From positions 1 to 64,000 of the forward strand of contig NZ_QPLK01000006.1 in assembly GCF_003340565.1 (NCBI RefSeq): a DNA stretch of 64,000 nucleotides, given 5' to 3'. The stretch comes from Rhodovulum sp. 12E13. Its GTDB lineage: Bacteria > Pseudomonadota > Alphaproteobacteria > Rhodobacterales > Rhodobacteraceae. The position numbers were made by a program, and so were the translations under genes. The notes below the pieces were generated by a model. That model was not told the DNA's origin and searched no databases. It saw only the letters and a list, made by a program, of their open reading frames with translations. Of the stretch, positions 19,643 to 29,703 are shown one piece after another (position 1 is the first letter of the stretch; each line of letters starts with the position of its first letter).

Positions 19643-20038
19643 ATGTCGACGGTGCCCGAAAGATCCCCGCGACCGCGCCCTCGCGGCGACGATCTGTCGG
19701 GCGGTCCGTGGGCGGTGTGGGAGCGGCTGGGCGAGTTGTGGGAACGGGTCGAGCCGGTCTGCGCCGCGGCGCGCGCCTCGGAGTGGTTCTGGCCGTCTGT
19801 CGCCACGCTCGGGGCGCTGCTGCTCGTAGGGGTGCATGCACGCTGGCGTCGGCGCAGGCGCACCAGAAGCGTGTTCCGCACGGTCCCCGGCAAGCCGTGC
19901 GAGTGGTGGCGGCAGCCGGGCAAGCGGACCGACAATCTGCAGCGATGGGTCTGCCGAGCTTGCGGTGTGGATGCCTTCACGAGCACCGGCAAGCCGCCCG
20001 TCGAGTGCAAGCGCAACCTGCGTGAGGCGCAGCTCTAG
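19643..20038 (+). CDS. Small membrane protein with C-terminal zinc-ribbon-like motif
   Basis: This 131-residue frame has an N-terminal soluble region, one hydrophobic segment (about 49-64, FWPSVATLGALLLVGVHA), an arginine-rich stretch, then a cysteine motif: a Cys before EWWRQPGKRTDNLQRW, VCRAC, and a last Cys in VECKR. The CxxC plus two flanking cysteines suggest a zinc ribbon on the cytoplasmic side. I do not recognise the family. Codon use is like its neighbours and the peptide is not low-complexity, so the gene is likely real, but the ribosome binding site before ATG 19643 is weak. Confidence 0.55.
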   Translation: MSTVPERSPRPRPRGDDLSGGPWAVWERLGELWERVEPVCAAARASEWFWPSVATLGALLLVGVHARWRRRRRTRSVFRTVPGKPCEWWRQPGKRTDNLQRWVCRACGVDAFTSTGKPPVECKRNLREAQL

Positions 20039-20226
20039 ATGGGCGTGCGGCGCGCGGAGGGCCGCGCCCGACCCTGGGTGGGCGCTGCGGGGCGCTTGTG
20101 GGGGGCGGTTTATACCGAAAGCCCCGGACGCGGGCCGTGCGGCGGGCGGCATCGCCAATGCGCCCTCCCGGGGGGAGGGTCGGGCGCGGCCCGGGCTGGA
20201 CGCCCGTGCCCGGGTGGGGCTGGTGA

Positions 20227-20424
20227 CTGGCGCGGGCCATCGGGGTGCCGGCGAACCGGGTGTCGGCCATCGTGGCGGGAAGGCGGTCGGTGACGGGCGA
20301 CACCGCCCTGCGCCTCGCCGCGGCCTTCGGCACGACCCCCGAGTTCTGGATGAATCTGCAGAGCGGCTACGACCTGGCCGTGGCCCGCGACGCCTTTCCG
20401 GGCGGGGTGGAGCGGGTGGCGTGA
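20227..20424 (+). pseudogene. Remnant of a HigA-type antitoxin gene
   Basis: After an in-frame TGA (20224-20226) the frame reads LARAIGVPANRVSAIVAGRR, then VTGDTALRLAAAFGTTPEFW and MNLQSGYDLAVA, ending in VERVA and a TGA at 22-24 of 20400. This is the C-terminal two thirds of an XRE-type HigA antitoxin, including the second half of its helix-turn-helix and the PEFWMNLQ signature. The normal N-terminus (about 25-30 residues) is absent and no higB toxin lies upstream. A GTG at 20245 could in theory start a fragment. The preceding 190 bases show no gene. Confidence 0.6.
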
Positions 20425-20460
20425 GGGGGGGGCATGCGAGTTTGTAATTGTGGAGAAATG

Positions 20461-21213
20461 TCAATTTCCAGACATAATACTGGACATGCTGAGAGTAACA
20501 ATAATCACAAGCGCACACGCGAGGCTGACGAGGATAACGACTTCAGCAATTTCCAAGGCGATGAAAAGGGCGCGCGCCCGTTTTGAGTTTCGCAAATATC
20601 GAGCGGCTGCAGGGTGCTCGCGGTCGTACCTTCTGTTTCTCACGGGAACAGATTGGCCCCCTTCCTCTACAATAATCAACCGAGAAGAGCCTGTGACCCG
20701 GTCGCAATTGGCCACTGGCGAAAAATGGAACGCCTCTAGGTAGGTGTCGGGTGGGATTTGGTATTCCTGACGGAAGGGTCCGACATGCTTCTCTAACTCG
20801 ACTCCATGTCGCGATAGAAAGACCGTGCCAGCGCCAAGGTTTTCAAAATGAATTTTAACTGGTGCGTTCGTGAGATTCTCGATATAAAGTTCCTCAAGCC
20901 TTTTCGATTTCGAGAGCACGCCGCCCTCTAAGGCAAGATTTAATGAGAGATCAAGACTCTCTTGAGGTATGTCTCTGTCTCCATCCTTGAGGTCGAATCT
21001 TGATATTAGCTTTTTCGCGACCAATTCAGAGTATTCTAAGATCAAAATGCTCAGAACTCGCGGATCAATTGTTACAGTATTGATCGTGAGCGCGACCCTT
21101 TCGCGTTCAGCCGGCCGCTTCCATAGCCAAGTGAAAAATCCCAAAATGCATGCCGCAATTATGGCGCCAGCAACTCGAACGAAAGTTTGATTGATTAAGT
21201 CGTTGAAGCTCAC
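20461..21213 (-). CDS. Low-GC membrane protein of unknown function
   Basis: About 250 residues with hydrophobic segments at both ends: FVRVAGAIIAACILGFFTWLW near the start and LFIALEIAEVVILVSLACAL near the C-terminus. The middle soluble domain (about 60-215) includes LEELYIENLTNAPVKIHFEN and PPDTYLEAFHFSP, suggestive of a beta-sandwich. The gene is far lower in GC than its neighbours and was probably acquired. A GTG at 21213, immediately after the thyX stop, is the start chosen; an ATG at 21246 inside thyX would add 11 residues. I do not recognise the family. Confidence 0.6.
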   Translation of the reverse strand: MSFNDLINQTFVRVAGAIIAACILGFFTWLWKRPAERERVALTINTVTIDPRVLSILILEYSELVAKKLISRFDLKDGDRDIPQESLDLSLNLALEGGVLSKSKRLEELYIENLTNAPVKIHFENLGAGTVFLSRHGVELEKHVGPFRQEYQIPPDTYLEAFHFSPVANCDRVTGSSRLIIVEEGGQSVPVRNRRYDREHPAAARYLRNSKRARALFIALEIAEVVILVSLACALVIIVTLSMSSIMSGN

Positions 21214-21215
21214 GT

Positions 21216-22121
21216 TTAGCCAACCACCTCCAAAAACTCCCGCCATTCCCCCTTCGACATGCCAGATGTCTCCTGGGTCACCTCCTCACCCTTGAGCATC
21301 CGCCTGATGCACTCAACCCCCCGGGCGGAGAGGGTGGCGCCGCCCAGGCGGTAGTCCTCGAAGGCGGCGTAGGCGGCGGGGACCCAGTCGGCGACGATCC
21401 GGCAGATCGCCTCGGCGTAGACGCGGATCTCGTATTGCGCGTGGGCGTCCGCGCGCAGGCGGAGGAAGTGGAAGAGGTTGTGCAGGTCGCACTTCCAGTA
21501 CCACTGGGTGTAGATGTTGGCGGGCAGGTTCATCCGCGCGAGCTCGCGCGCGAGGCCCTGCTGGCCCTCCTGGCTCAGCATCGCCTCGTAATGGTCGTAG
21601 GCGCGGCCCGCGTCGTCCTTGAGCATCCGCAGCACGCGCTCGGCCTCCTCCCCCTCGAGCACGTCGCCCCGGCCCTGGTTGTTGACGGTCGACTGGGCGG
21701 CGAGCGCGTCGGGCGCGGGGATGTAGAACTCGCGGTCGAGGATGGAGTAGCGAGCGGAGTATTCGTTGACGTTGGCGGTGCGGTGGCGGATCCACTGGCG
21801 GGCCACGAAGACCGGCAGCTTGACGTGGAACTTGACCTCGCACATCTCGAACGGGGTCGAGTGCCAGTGGCGCATGAGGTAGCGGATCAGGCCCTCGTCG
21901 CCGCGCGCGTGCTTCGTGCCGGCGCCGTAGGAGACGCGGGCGGCCTGCACGATGGCGGCATCGTCGCCCATGTAGTCGATCACCCGCACGAAGCCGTGGT
22001 CGAGCACCTCGTGGGCGGTGTAGAGATGCGCCTCCATCCCCTCGGAGACGGCGCGGAGCGTGGGGCGGGGCGTGGCGCGGGCCTGGGCGATCTCGGCCTG
22101 CTGGTCGTCGGTGAGGGGCAT
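21216..22121 (-). CDS. thyX: FAD-dependent thymidylate synthase ThyX
   Basis: ThyX converts dUMP to dTMP with methylene-tetrahydrofolate and FAD/NADPH. The 301-residue protein has the ThyX signature [15 protein letters not shown] (RHRxxxxNExSxRYS form) and the C-terminal region [22 protein letters not shown]. Because ThyX, unlike ThyA, leaves tetrahydrofolate rather than dihydrofolate, it links to the fhs/folD genes at 32.5-35.7 kb. It starts at ATG 22121 and is divergent from the lipoprotein gene at 22353. The downstream low-GC gene begins within a few bases of its stop. Confidence 0.95.
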   Translation of the reverse strand: MPLTDDQQAEIAQARATPRPTLRAVSEGMEAHLYTAHEVLDHGFVRVIDYMGDDAAIVQAARVSYGAGTKHARGDEGLIRYLMRHWHSTPFEMCEVKFHVKLPVFVARQWIRHRTANVNEYSARYSILDREFYIPAPDALAAQSTVNNQGRGDVLEGEEAERVLRMLKDDAGRAYDHYEAMLSQEGQQGLARELARMNLPANIYTQWYWKCDLHNLFHFLRLRADAHAQYEIRVYAEAICRIVADWVPAAYAAFEDYRLGGATLSARGVECIRRMLKGEEVTQETSGMSKGEWREFLEVVG

Positions 22122-22156
22122 CGGGGCCTCCGGTCTGCTGACTCGGGGCCTACTCT

Positions 22157-22219
22157 ATCTGGTGGGGTGCGCCGGGGGAACCACCAGATGCAGCCGCAGC
22201 CCCCACATCTGACGGGTGG
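22157..22219. promoter_or_regulatory. Inverted repeats able to form alternative hairpins between thyX and the lipoprotein gene
   Basis: ATCTGGTGG (22157-22165) and CCACCAGAT (22181-22189) form a perfect 9-bp inverted repeat with a 15-base loop. The same middle strand (CCACCAGATG, 22181-22190) can also pair with CATCTG...GGGTGG (22206-22219). The two pairings are mutually exclusive, so this could be an attenuator-like leader or simply a dyad operator in the divergent promoter region. Confidence 0.4.
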
Positions 22220-22352
22220 CAGAATGGCCGCACTCTGCGGTGGCGGGCCTGCGCATTCCCTTGGCGACGTTGACTTTTCGGGGCGTGGGCGGGAGCGTGC
22301 CGCCAAAGACGGGGCTAACCCGAGCAGGCAAAAACCGAATACAGGCAGCGTC

Positions 22353-23393
22353 ATGACCAAGCATTGGCTAATGCTGGCCGCCGTTCTCGCGGTGGCCGCG
22401 TGCGACGGCTCATCGCCCAACCCGGTGAACGGGCCGGGGCGCGAGACGGACGAAGGCGGCGAGGGCGGCACCGAGGCCGGTGTCGTCGTGCCCGAGGGCA
22501 TCGCGGCGAACGTGGGGTCGATCGAGTGGGTCCGCGGCGAGGCGGGCGACGCCGACGACCGGCTGATCATCTCGGGCGTCCCGCTCGACGACAGCCCTGT
22601 CGCGGGCGTCTACGAAAGGGCGCCCACGGCCGATCAGGACGGCTACCTTGCCTTTTCCAAGCAGGACGACCGACTCGACCGCATCTTCGTTGCGCTCGCG
22701 GGCGAGACGCCCGACGGCGCGGTGCGCGGCGTCGTGGTGGCCGACGGCGGGCAGTTCGGTATCGAATACGGCGGCATCGACTATGCGCGCACCGGCGAGT
22801 TCACCCCGCCGGATCCGGGCACGACCAACGGCCTCGTCTCCTATGCCGGGCGCTACGCCGGCGTGACCGACCTCGCCGACCTCGACCAGGACCTGCGGCT
22901 GAACCCCGGCGGCAGCGACGGCACCCAGCCGGTGCCGGCCGACGCGGTGCCCGACCAGCCCCGGACGGTCAGGGGCAAGGTGTTCATGAACGTCGATTTC
23001 GCCGACAACACGCTCAACGGGGTGATCTACGACCGCACCTACAGCGACGGGGCGCCGCTCGGCGACGAGCAGTTCCTGCGCCTCTCCCCGGGCAACATCG
23101 ACCAGGCGGGCAACTTCGCGGGCACCGTCGAGCAGAAGGTCGCGGCGGAAGATGCGCCGAGGGTCTACGGCGCCTATGCGGGCACCTTCGGTGGCGAGAA
23201 CGCAAGCGGCATGGTGGGCGGTCTGCAATCCCAGGAAGGGGTGCTCCGCAGACAAACGGCGGACGGCGATTTCGAGAACATCGAGTTGAGCTCGGAACGC
23301 GGCATCTGGGTGATCCCCCGCTGCTCCGGCGCGAACGCCGACCCGGTCTGCGGCGAGGTCAACGACATCGACGGGCTGATCCCGTCCCGATGA
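22353..23393 (+). CDS. Surface lipoprotein, TbpB-like beta-barrel type (Slam client candidate)
   Basis: This 346-residue protein has a signal peptide and lipobox (LMLAAVLAVAAC, cysteine about 16) followed by an acidic Gly/Glu linker. The mature region is Gly/Asp-rich with repeated strand-like motifs, and the last third (GKVFMNVDFADNTLNG, GNFAGTVEQK, GAYAGTFGGENASGMVGG) resembles the lipoprotein barrel domain of TbpB-like proteins, in which a small 8-stranded barrel ends in a G-x-F-x-G-type motif. The ligand is unknown. Its TGA overlaps the ATG of the Slam-like gene (ATGA), so the two are co-translated. A short C-terminal extension contains two cysteines (RCSG, VCGE). Confidence 0.75.
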   Translation: MTKHWLMLAAVLAVAACDGSSPNPVNGPGRETDEGGEGGTEAGVVVPEGIAANVGSIEWVRGEAGDADDRLIISGVPLDDSPVAGVYERAPTADQDGYLAFSKQDDRLDRIFVALAGETPDGAVRGVVVADGGQFGIEYGGIDYARTGEFTPPDPGTTNGLVSYAGRYAGVTDLADLDQDLRLNPGGSDGTQPVPADAVPDQPRTVRGKVFMNVDFADNTLNGVIYDRTYSDGAPLGDEQFLRLSPGNIDQAGNFAGTVEQKVAAEDAPRVYGAYAGTFGGENASGMVGGLQSQEGVLRRQTADGDFENIELSSERGIWVIPRCSGANADPVCGEVNDIDGLIPSR

Positions 23394-24820
23394 TATCGGC
23401 GCGCGTGCGACCCCTCGCGATGACAACGATCAAGGCCGCCCTCTTCGGGGCGGCTTTGGCGCTTTCGGGCCTCGTCGGCGCTGACCGGGTCGCAGCGCAG
23501 GGGGCGGCGGGCGAAAGCGTCGCGCTCAGCTTCGACGAGGCGCTGGCGCTCGGCCAGCGGGCCTGGCTGGCGGGCGATGCCGCGCTGTCGAACCGGATCG
23601 CCCGCGCTCTGGCGGAGGCACGCCCCGAGAACGTGCCCGCCCTGCTGATGCTGGCGGCCTCGGAGAACGCGCTCGGCCGGCCGGCCGAAGCGCGCGACGC
23701 GGCGCGGCGGGCCTTCGCGCGATCCGAGTCGAACGGCGCGCGTTACGAGGCGTCGTATCTCGTGGCCTCCAGCGCGATGGCCGAGGATCGCTACCTCGCC
23801 TCCCAGTTCTGGCTGCGGCGTGCCTACCAGGCGGCCGAGACCGAGGCCGAGCGCGAGACGATCGCCCGCGCCTTTTCGGCCGTGCGCCGCGAGTCGCCCT
23901 GGGCCGTGCGCGTCTCGTTCGAGGTCGCGCCCTCGTCGAACGTCAACGGCGGGGCCCAGTCGCCGCTGCTGATCATCGACGATTCGCCCTATGTCGGCTT
24001 CCTGAGCGGAGCGGCCCGCGCGCTGTCGGGCACCGAGGCACGCCTTTATGCCCGGCTGGGCTACACCCTGTCGGAGAGCCAGACGCACCGCACCCGGCTG
24101 ACCTTCCGCGGCTATCGCAGCCTGGTGGCGCTTTCCGACGAGGCGCAGGAGATCGCGCCGCGTGCCAAGGGGCGCGACTTCGAGTACGGCATCGCCGAGC
24201 TTGGCGTCCAGCACCGGCTCGCCGAGGTGCCGGGGCCGCTGCCCGACAGGCTCGGCCTCGCGGTCGGGCAGACGTGGTATGGTGGCGAGCCGCTCGACAG
24301 CTTCGTGCGGCTGAACTTCGGCCGCACCGTTCGCCTCGCGCCGCGCACGGCGCTTACCTTCGGGGCGGAGAGCGAGCGGCGCTGGTCCGACACCGATGCC
24401 GCCGACCGCGTCGGGCGCGAGATCGACGCCTGGGTGACCCATCGCCTCGAGGGGGGCATGCGCCTCCATGCGGGGCTGGCCCTGTCGCGGGTGACGTCGG
24501 ACGACGCGAACCGGGAATACGAGGCCGCCACCGCGACGGCCGGTTTCTCGATGGGCGAGCCGGTGATGGGCGTGCACCTGTCTGGCAGCCTGTCCTATGC
24601 AGAGCGCGATTACGACAGCTACGCGGTCGGCTTCATCGACGTGCCGGGCGGGCGGCAGGACAGCGAATGGTCGGCGCGGCTCGACATCGAGATCCACCAT
24701 GTCGACGTGATGGGCTTCGTGCCGGTCCTGTCGCTCACCGGGCGGCAATCTGTGTCCAACGTGTCGCGGTTCGAGGGCGACAGTGCGGGCGTCTCGATCG
24801 GTTTCTCGTCGGCGTTCTGA
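23390..24820 (+). CDS. Slam-like outer-membrane surface lipoprotein assembly modifier (TPR + barrel)
   Basis: The 476-residue exported protein has a signal peptide (hydrophobic AALFGAALALSGLVGAD), a periplasmic TPR-like helical domain (about 45-170: LGQRAWLAGDAALSNRIARA, RPAEARDAARRAF), then WAVRVSFEVAPSSNVNGG, which matches the junction of Slam proteins with their 14-stranded barrel, and alternating beta strands ending in an outer-membrane-type SIGFSSAF. Slam proteins move specific lipoproteins to the cell surface. The ATG overlaps the stop of the upstream lipoprotein, its likely client. The name rests on domain architecture and context. Confidence 0.75.
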   Translation: MISARVRPLAMTTIKAALFGAALALSGLVGADRVAAQGAAGESVALSFDEALALGQRAWLAGDAALSNRIARALAEARPENVPALLMLAASENALGRPAEARDAARRAFARSESNGARYEASYLVASSAMAEDRYLASQFWLRRAYQAAETEAERETIARAFSAVRRESPWAVRVSFEVAPSSNVNGGAQSPLLIIDDSPYVGFLSGAARALSGTEARLYARLGYTLSESQTHRTRLTFRGYRSLVALSDEAQEIAPRAKGRDFEYGIAELGVQHRLAEVPGPLPDRLGLAVGQTWYGGEPLDSFVRLNFGRTVRLAPRTALTFGAESERRWSDTDAADRVGREIDAWVTHRLEGGMRLHAGLALSRVTSDDANREYEAATATAGFSMGEPVMGVHLSGSLSYAERDYDSYAVGFIDVPGGRQDSEWSARLDIEIHHVDVMGFVPVLSLTGRQSVSNVSRFEGDSAGVSIGFSSAF

Positions 24821-24927
24821 GCCGCGCGTGGCGTGGGCCGCGCGCCGCCTTGCGCTCTCGCACCCTCGGGCTAGGGTCGCGGGTGCGAGGCGCAGCACCG
24901 CGCCGTGCGACAGCAAGGAGGCCGCCC

Positions 24928-25362
24928 ATGAAGATGGAATATCTGCACACGATGGTCCGGGTGAAGGACCTCGAGGCGTCGCTGGCGTTCTACAAGCTGC
25001 TCGGGCTGAAGGAGCGGCGGCGCAGCGAGAACGAGAGCGGCCGTTTCACCCTCGTCTTCCTTTGTCCCGAGGGCCAGGAGGATGGCACCCACGACCTCGA
25101 GCTCACCTACAACTGGGACGGCGACGAGGGCCTGCCCTCGGACTCGCGGCATTTCGGCCATCTGGCCTACCGGGTGGAGGACGTCTACGCCAAGTGCCAC
25201 GAACTGATGGAGGCGGGCGTGACGATCAATCGCCCGCCGCGCGACGGCTACATGGCCTTCGTCCGCTCGCCCGACAACGTCTCCGTGGAATTGCTGCAGA
25301 TGGGCGATCCGAAGCCCCCGCAGGAGCCCTGGGCGAGCATGGGCAACACCGGTCACTGGTGA
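24928..25362 (+). CDS. gloA: Lactoylglutathione lyase (glyoxalase I)
   Basis: This 144-residue VOC-fold enzyme isomerises the hemithioacetal of methylglyoxal and glutathione. Motifs: LHTMVRVKDLEASLAFYK with the metal histidine at the start, DLELTYNWD with the first glutamate, FGHLAYRVED with the second histidine, and VSVELLQ with the second glutamate, so all four metal ligands are present. It lacks the long insert of eukaryotic forms. AAGGAG precedes ATG 24928. It is followed 28 bases later by the DUF1194 gene, so it may be cotranscribed. Confidence 0.92.
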   Translation: MKMEYLHTMVRVKDLEASLAFYKLLGLKERRRSENESGRFTLVFLCPEGQEDGTHDLELTYNWDGDEGLPSDSRHFGHLAYRVEDVYAKCHELMEAGVTINRPPRDGYMAFVRSPDNVSVELLQMGDPKPPQEPWASMGNTGHW

Positions 25363-25390
25363 GGCGCGCGCGGCCGGGATTGGAGCGGTG

Positions 25391-26095
25391 ATGCGCGCGC
25401 TCGCGCTCGCCGCGGGGCTGGCGGCGGCAGCCTCGCCGGCTGCGGCCTGCCGGGTCGCGCTGGCGCTCGCGCTCGACGTGTCGGCCTCGGTCGATTCGGG
25501 GGAATACCGGCTTCAGCTCGATGGTCTCGCCGCGGCGCTCAACGCGCCCGCCGTGCAGGCTGCGCTGTTCTCGGGCGGCGGGCCGGTGGCGGTGGCGGTG
25601 TATGAATGGTCGGGATGGGAGGACCAGCGCCTGCTGCTCGACTGGACACTGGTGACGGGGCCTGACGTGCTCGCCGGTATCACCGCCCGCCTGGTCTCGA
25701 CCGGGCGCGAGCGGATGTCGGACTCGACCGCGCTCGGCCAGGCCATGCTCGCGGGCGGCGCCCTGCTCGGGCGGGCGCCGGGGTGCCTGCGGCAGGTGCT
25801 GGACGTCTCGGGAGACGGAAAGAACAACGACGGCCCCGACCCCGACATGCTCGACGGCGATCCCGGGCTGCTTGGCGTGACCGTGAACGCGCTGGTGATC
25901 GGCAATGACGGGCGGAGACCGGGCGACCTGCGCGCCGTCGAGATCGGCGAGCTTGCGCGGTACTTCGAGACCAGCGTGATCCGGGGGCCCGGGGCGTTCG
26001 TCGAGGTGGCGCTGGGCTTTGCCGATTACGAACGGGCGATGACGCGCAAGCTGGTGCGCGAGCTCGCGCCGGCGGCGATGAGCGCGCTGGAGTGA
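25391..26095 (+). CDS. DUF1194 (VWA-like) exported protein
   Basis: This protein of about 234 residues has a signal peptide (ALALAAGLAAAASPAAA) ending before CRVALALALDVSASVDSGEY. The DxSxS run is the start of a MIDAS metal site of von Willebrand A domains; VLDVSGDGKNNDGPDPD in the middle supports a metal-binding VWA fold. DUF1194 proteins are common in Rhodobacteraceae and have no assigned role. ATG 25391 is used; a GTG at 25388 gives one more residue. The last segment ends at a double-hairpin repeat before the convergent MarR gene. Confidence 0.85.
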   Translation: MRALALAAGLAAAASPAAACRVALALALDVSASVDSGEYRLQLDGLAAALNAPAVQAALFSGGGPVAVAVYEWSGWEDQRLLLDWTLVTGPDVLAGITARLVSTGRERMSDSTALGQAMLAGGALLGRAPGCLRQVLDVSGDGKNNDGPDPDMLDGDPGLLGVTVNALVIGNDGRRPGDLRAVEIGELARYFETSVIRGPGAFVEVALGFADYERAMTRKLVRELAPAAMSALE

Positions 26096-26200
26096 TGCCG
26101 GTGCCGGCGATGGGAGCATGGCGGGACGGGCGGCGCAGCGCATGGGGCGCGGCATGGACGGTGCCGGCGGCAGGCGAGGCGCAACGCCGGGGGCCGGGGG

Positions 26201-26249
26201 CAAATCCCTTGCAGAAAGGGATTTTCAAATGCCTTCCTCAAGGCATTTG
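26201..26249. repeat. Double-hairpin element, copy 1
   Basis: Two adjacent stem-loops: AAATCCCTT (26202-26210)/AAGGGATTT (26216-26224), then AAATGCCTT (26227-26235)/AAGGCATTT (26240-26248). The same layout recurs at 60748-60795 with a different but still pairing second stem. It sits between convergent genes (DUF1194 and the MarR regulator), where it could terminate both transcripts. Confidence 0.75.
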
Positions 26250-26305
26250 GCGCCCGTGGCGCCGGGTGCGCTCTGTCCCGCGGGGAGCGCGGGCGGCCGG
26301 GCGGC

Positions 26306-26803
26306 TCAGTAGATGTAGCGGATCTGGTCGGACCAGTAGCGCTCCACCCGGCGGAGCGCGGTCGTGATGTCCTCCATCCCCTGCATGTCGATGATCTCGC
26401 GCTCGATCAGGCCGCGGGCATGCCGGTCGAACAGCTCCGACACGATGTCGCGGATCCCGCGGCCCTTCTCGGTCAGGCGCACGCGAACCGAGCGACGGTC
26501 GACCTCGCAGCGCTGGTGGTGCATGTAGCCCATGTCCACCAGCTTCTTGAGGTTGTAGCTGACGTTCGAGCCCTGGTAATAGCCCCGCGTCTTGAGCTCG
26601 CCCGCCGTCACCTCGTTGTCGCCGATGTTGAACAGCAGGAGCGCCTGCACGGCGTTGATCTCGAGCACGCCGACCCGCTCGAACTCGTCCTTGATGACGT
26701 CGAGCAGCAGGCGGTGCAGGCGCTCCACCAGCGCGAGCGTTTCGAGATAGCCCGCGAGAAACGCGCTGCGCTGCCCAGGCACGACCGGGTCGTGTATGCT
26801 CAT
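26306..26803 (-). CDS. MarR-family winged-helix regulator (LdtR-like)
   Basis: This 165-residue cytoplasmic DNA-binding protein contains INAVQALLLFNIGDNEVTAGEL and GYYQGSNVSYNLKKLVDMGY, the recognition-helix region of the LdtR subgroup of MarR regulators (cell-wall and stress control in Rhizobiales), plus the wing sequence CEVDRRSVRVRLTEKGR. The real start is ATG 26803 with GGAGGATCTCG in front; upstream residues in the same frame are not conserved-looking. A 7-bp dyad (26861-26889) about 60 bases upstream is a candidate autoregulatory operator. Target genes cannot be told from sequence. Confidence 0.85.
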   Translation of the reverse strand: MSIHDPVVPGQRSAFLAGYLETLALVERLHRLLLDVIKDEFERVGVLEINAVQALLLFNIGDNEVTAGELKTRGYYQGSNVSYNLKKLVDMGYMHHQRCEVDRRSVRVRLTEKGRGIRDIVSELFDRHARGLIEREIIDMQGMEDITTALRRVERYWSDQIRYIY

Positions 26804-26842
26804 CGAGATCCTCCGAGGCTCCTCAAGCGAGGTGGACCCTAG

Positions 26843-29047
<2,205 letters not shown>

Positions 29048-29074
29048 GCCCCGGTCGGCACGCGGCGACACGCG

Positions 29075-29512
29075 ATGGACGAGCTTCCGCGCCTCTATTT
29101 CCGCACGCGCGAGAATGGCGCGGCGGTGTTCCGCGTCGAGACAGCGACGCGGGACGGCCGGCTGGGGCTGCGCCAGATCGCGGTCGTCAACGCGCGCAGC
29201 GGCGAGGTGAAGCCGCAGGGCGGGCCGCTCGCGCCGGAAGATGCGGCGGCCATCGGGGCCTGGCTCGCCGAGCGGCGCGCGGAGCTCGCGGCACGGGGCC
29301 TGGAGGACGCGCGCGACTGCGTGGAGCGGATTGGGCGCGTGGCGCACTGGGCGCAGTCGAAGGCGTCGCCGGCCGAGCTGGACGAGATAACCGACGCGCT
29401 GATGCTGGCCATGCACGATCTGCGCGGCGTACTCCTGCGCCGCAAGGCCGAGCGGATCGAGGCCGCGCGGGCTGCGGGGCACCGAGCGGACGAGCCCGAC
29501 GACGAGGCGTGA
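29075..29512 (+). CDS. Conserved hypothetical protein
   Basis: This 145-residue soluble protein has no signal peptide or membrane segment. The N-terminal part (LPRLYFRTRENGAAVFRVET, LRQIAVVNARSGEVKPQG) looks like a small beta-rich domain; the C-terminal part is helical (LDEITDALMLAMHDLRGVLLRRKAERI) with a charged tail. I recognise similar proteins as conserved hypotheticals beside aspartate aminotransferase in related bacteria but know no function. It lies 27 bases after aspC. A hairpin at 29522-29536 follows its stop. Confidence 0.75.
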   Translation: MDELPRLYFRTRENGAAVFRVETATRDGRLGLRQIAVVNARSGEVKPQGGPLAPEDAAAIGAWLAERRAELAARGLEDARDCVERIGRVAHWAQSKASPAELDEITDALMLAMHDLRGVLLRRKAERIEAARAAGHRADEPDDEA

Positions 29513-29521
29513 GGGCGCCCC

Positions 29522-29569
29522 GCCCCGGAGCGGGGCCCCCGTGGCCGCAAAAGGGGGGCGCTGCCCCCC
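29522..29569 (+). terminator. Two GC hairpins after the conserved hypothetical
   Basis: GCCCCG-GAG-CGGGGC (29522-29536) starts 10 bases after the stop; a second hairpin GGGGGG-CGCTG-CCCCCC spans 29553-29569. On the minus strand the second one is followed by TTTT, and it forms the companion hairpin of the 22-nt repeat at 29592-29613. Confidence 0.45.
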
Positions 29570-29591
29570 GTCGCCTGCGGCGCCTCCCCCC

Positions 29592-29613
29592 GGAGTATTT
29601 CGGCCAAGATGAT
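29592..29613 (-). repeat. 22-nt TTCTT/AAATA repeat, group A (copy at 29.6 kb)
   Basis: Read on the minus strand: ATCATCTTGG, CCGAAATACTCC, followed by GGGGGG and, 22 bases on, the GGGGGG/CCCCCC hairpin at 29553-29569. This is the most diverged of the eight copies, but it keeps the CTTGG, GAAATA and TCCGGGGGG positions of the other group A copies. Confidence 0.6.
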
Positions 29614-29703
29614 GGGGCAGGCCTGCCTGCGCTGCGCCGCCAGCGTCCGGGCCGCGCGGTGCTCACGTGCGCGACGGGCTTGCGGATCGGGCGATGCGCC
29701 GGG

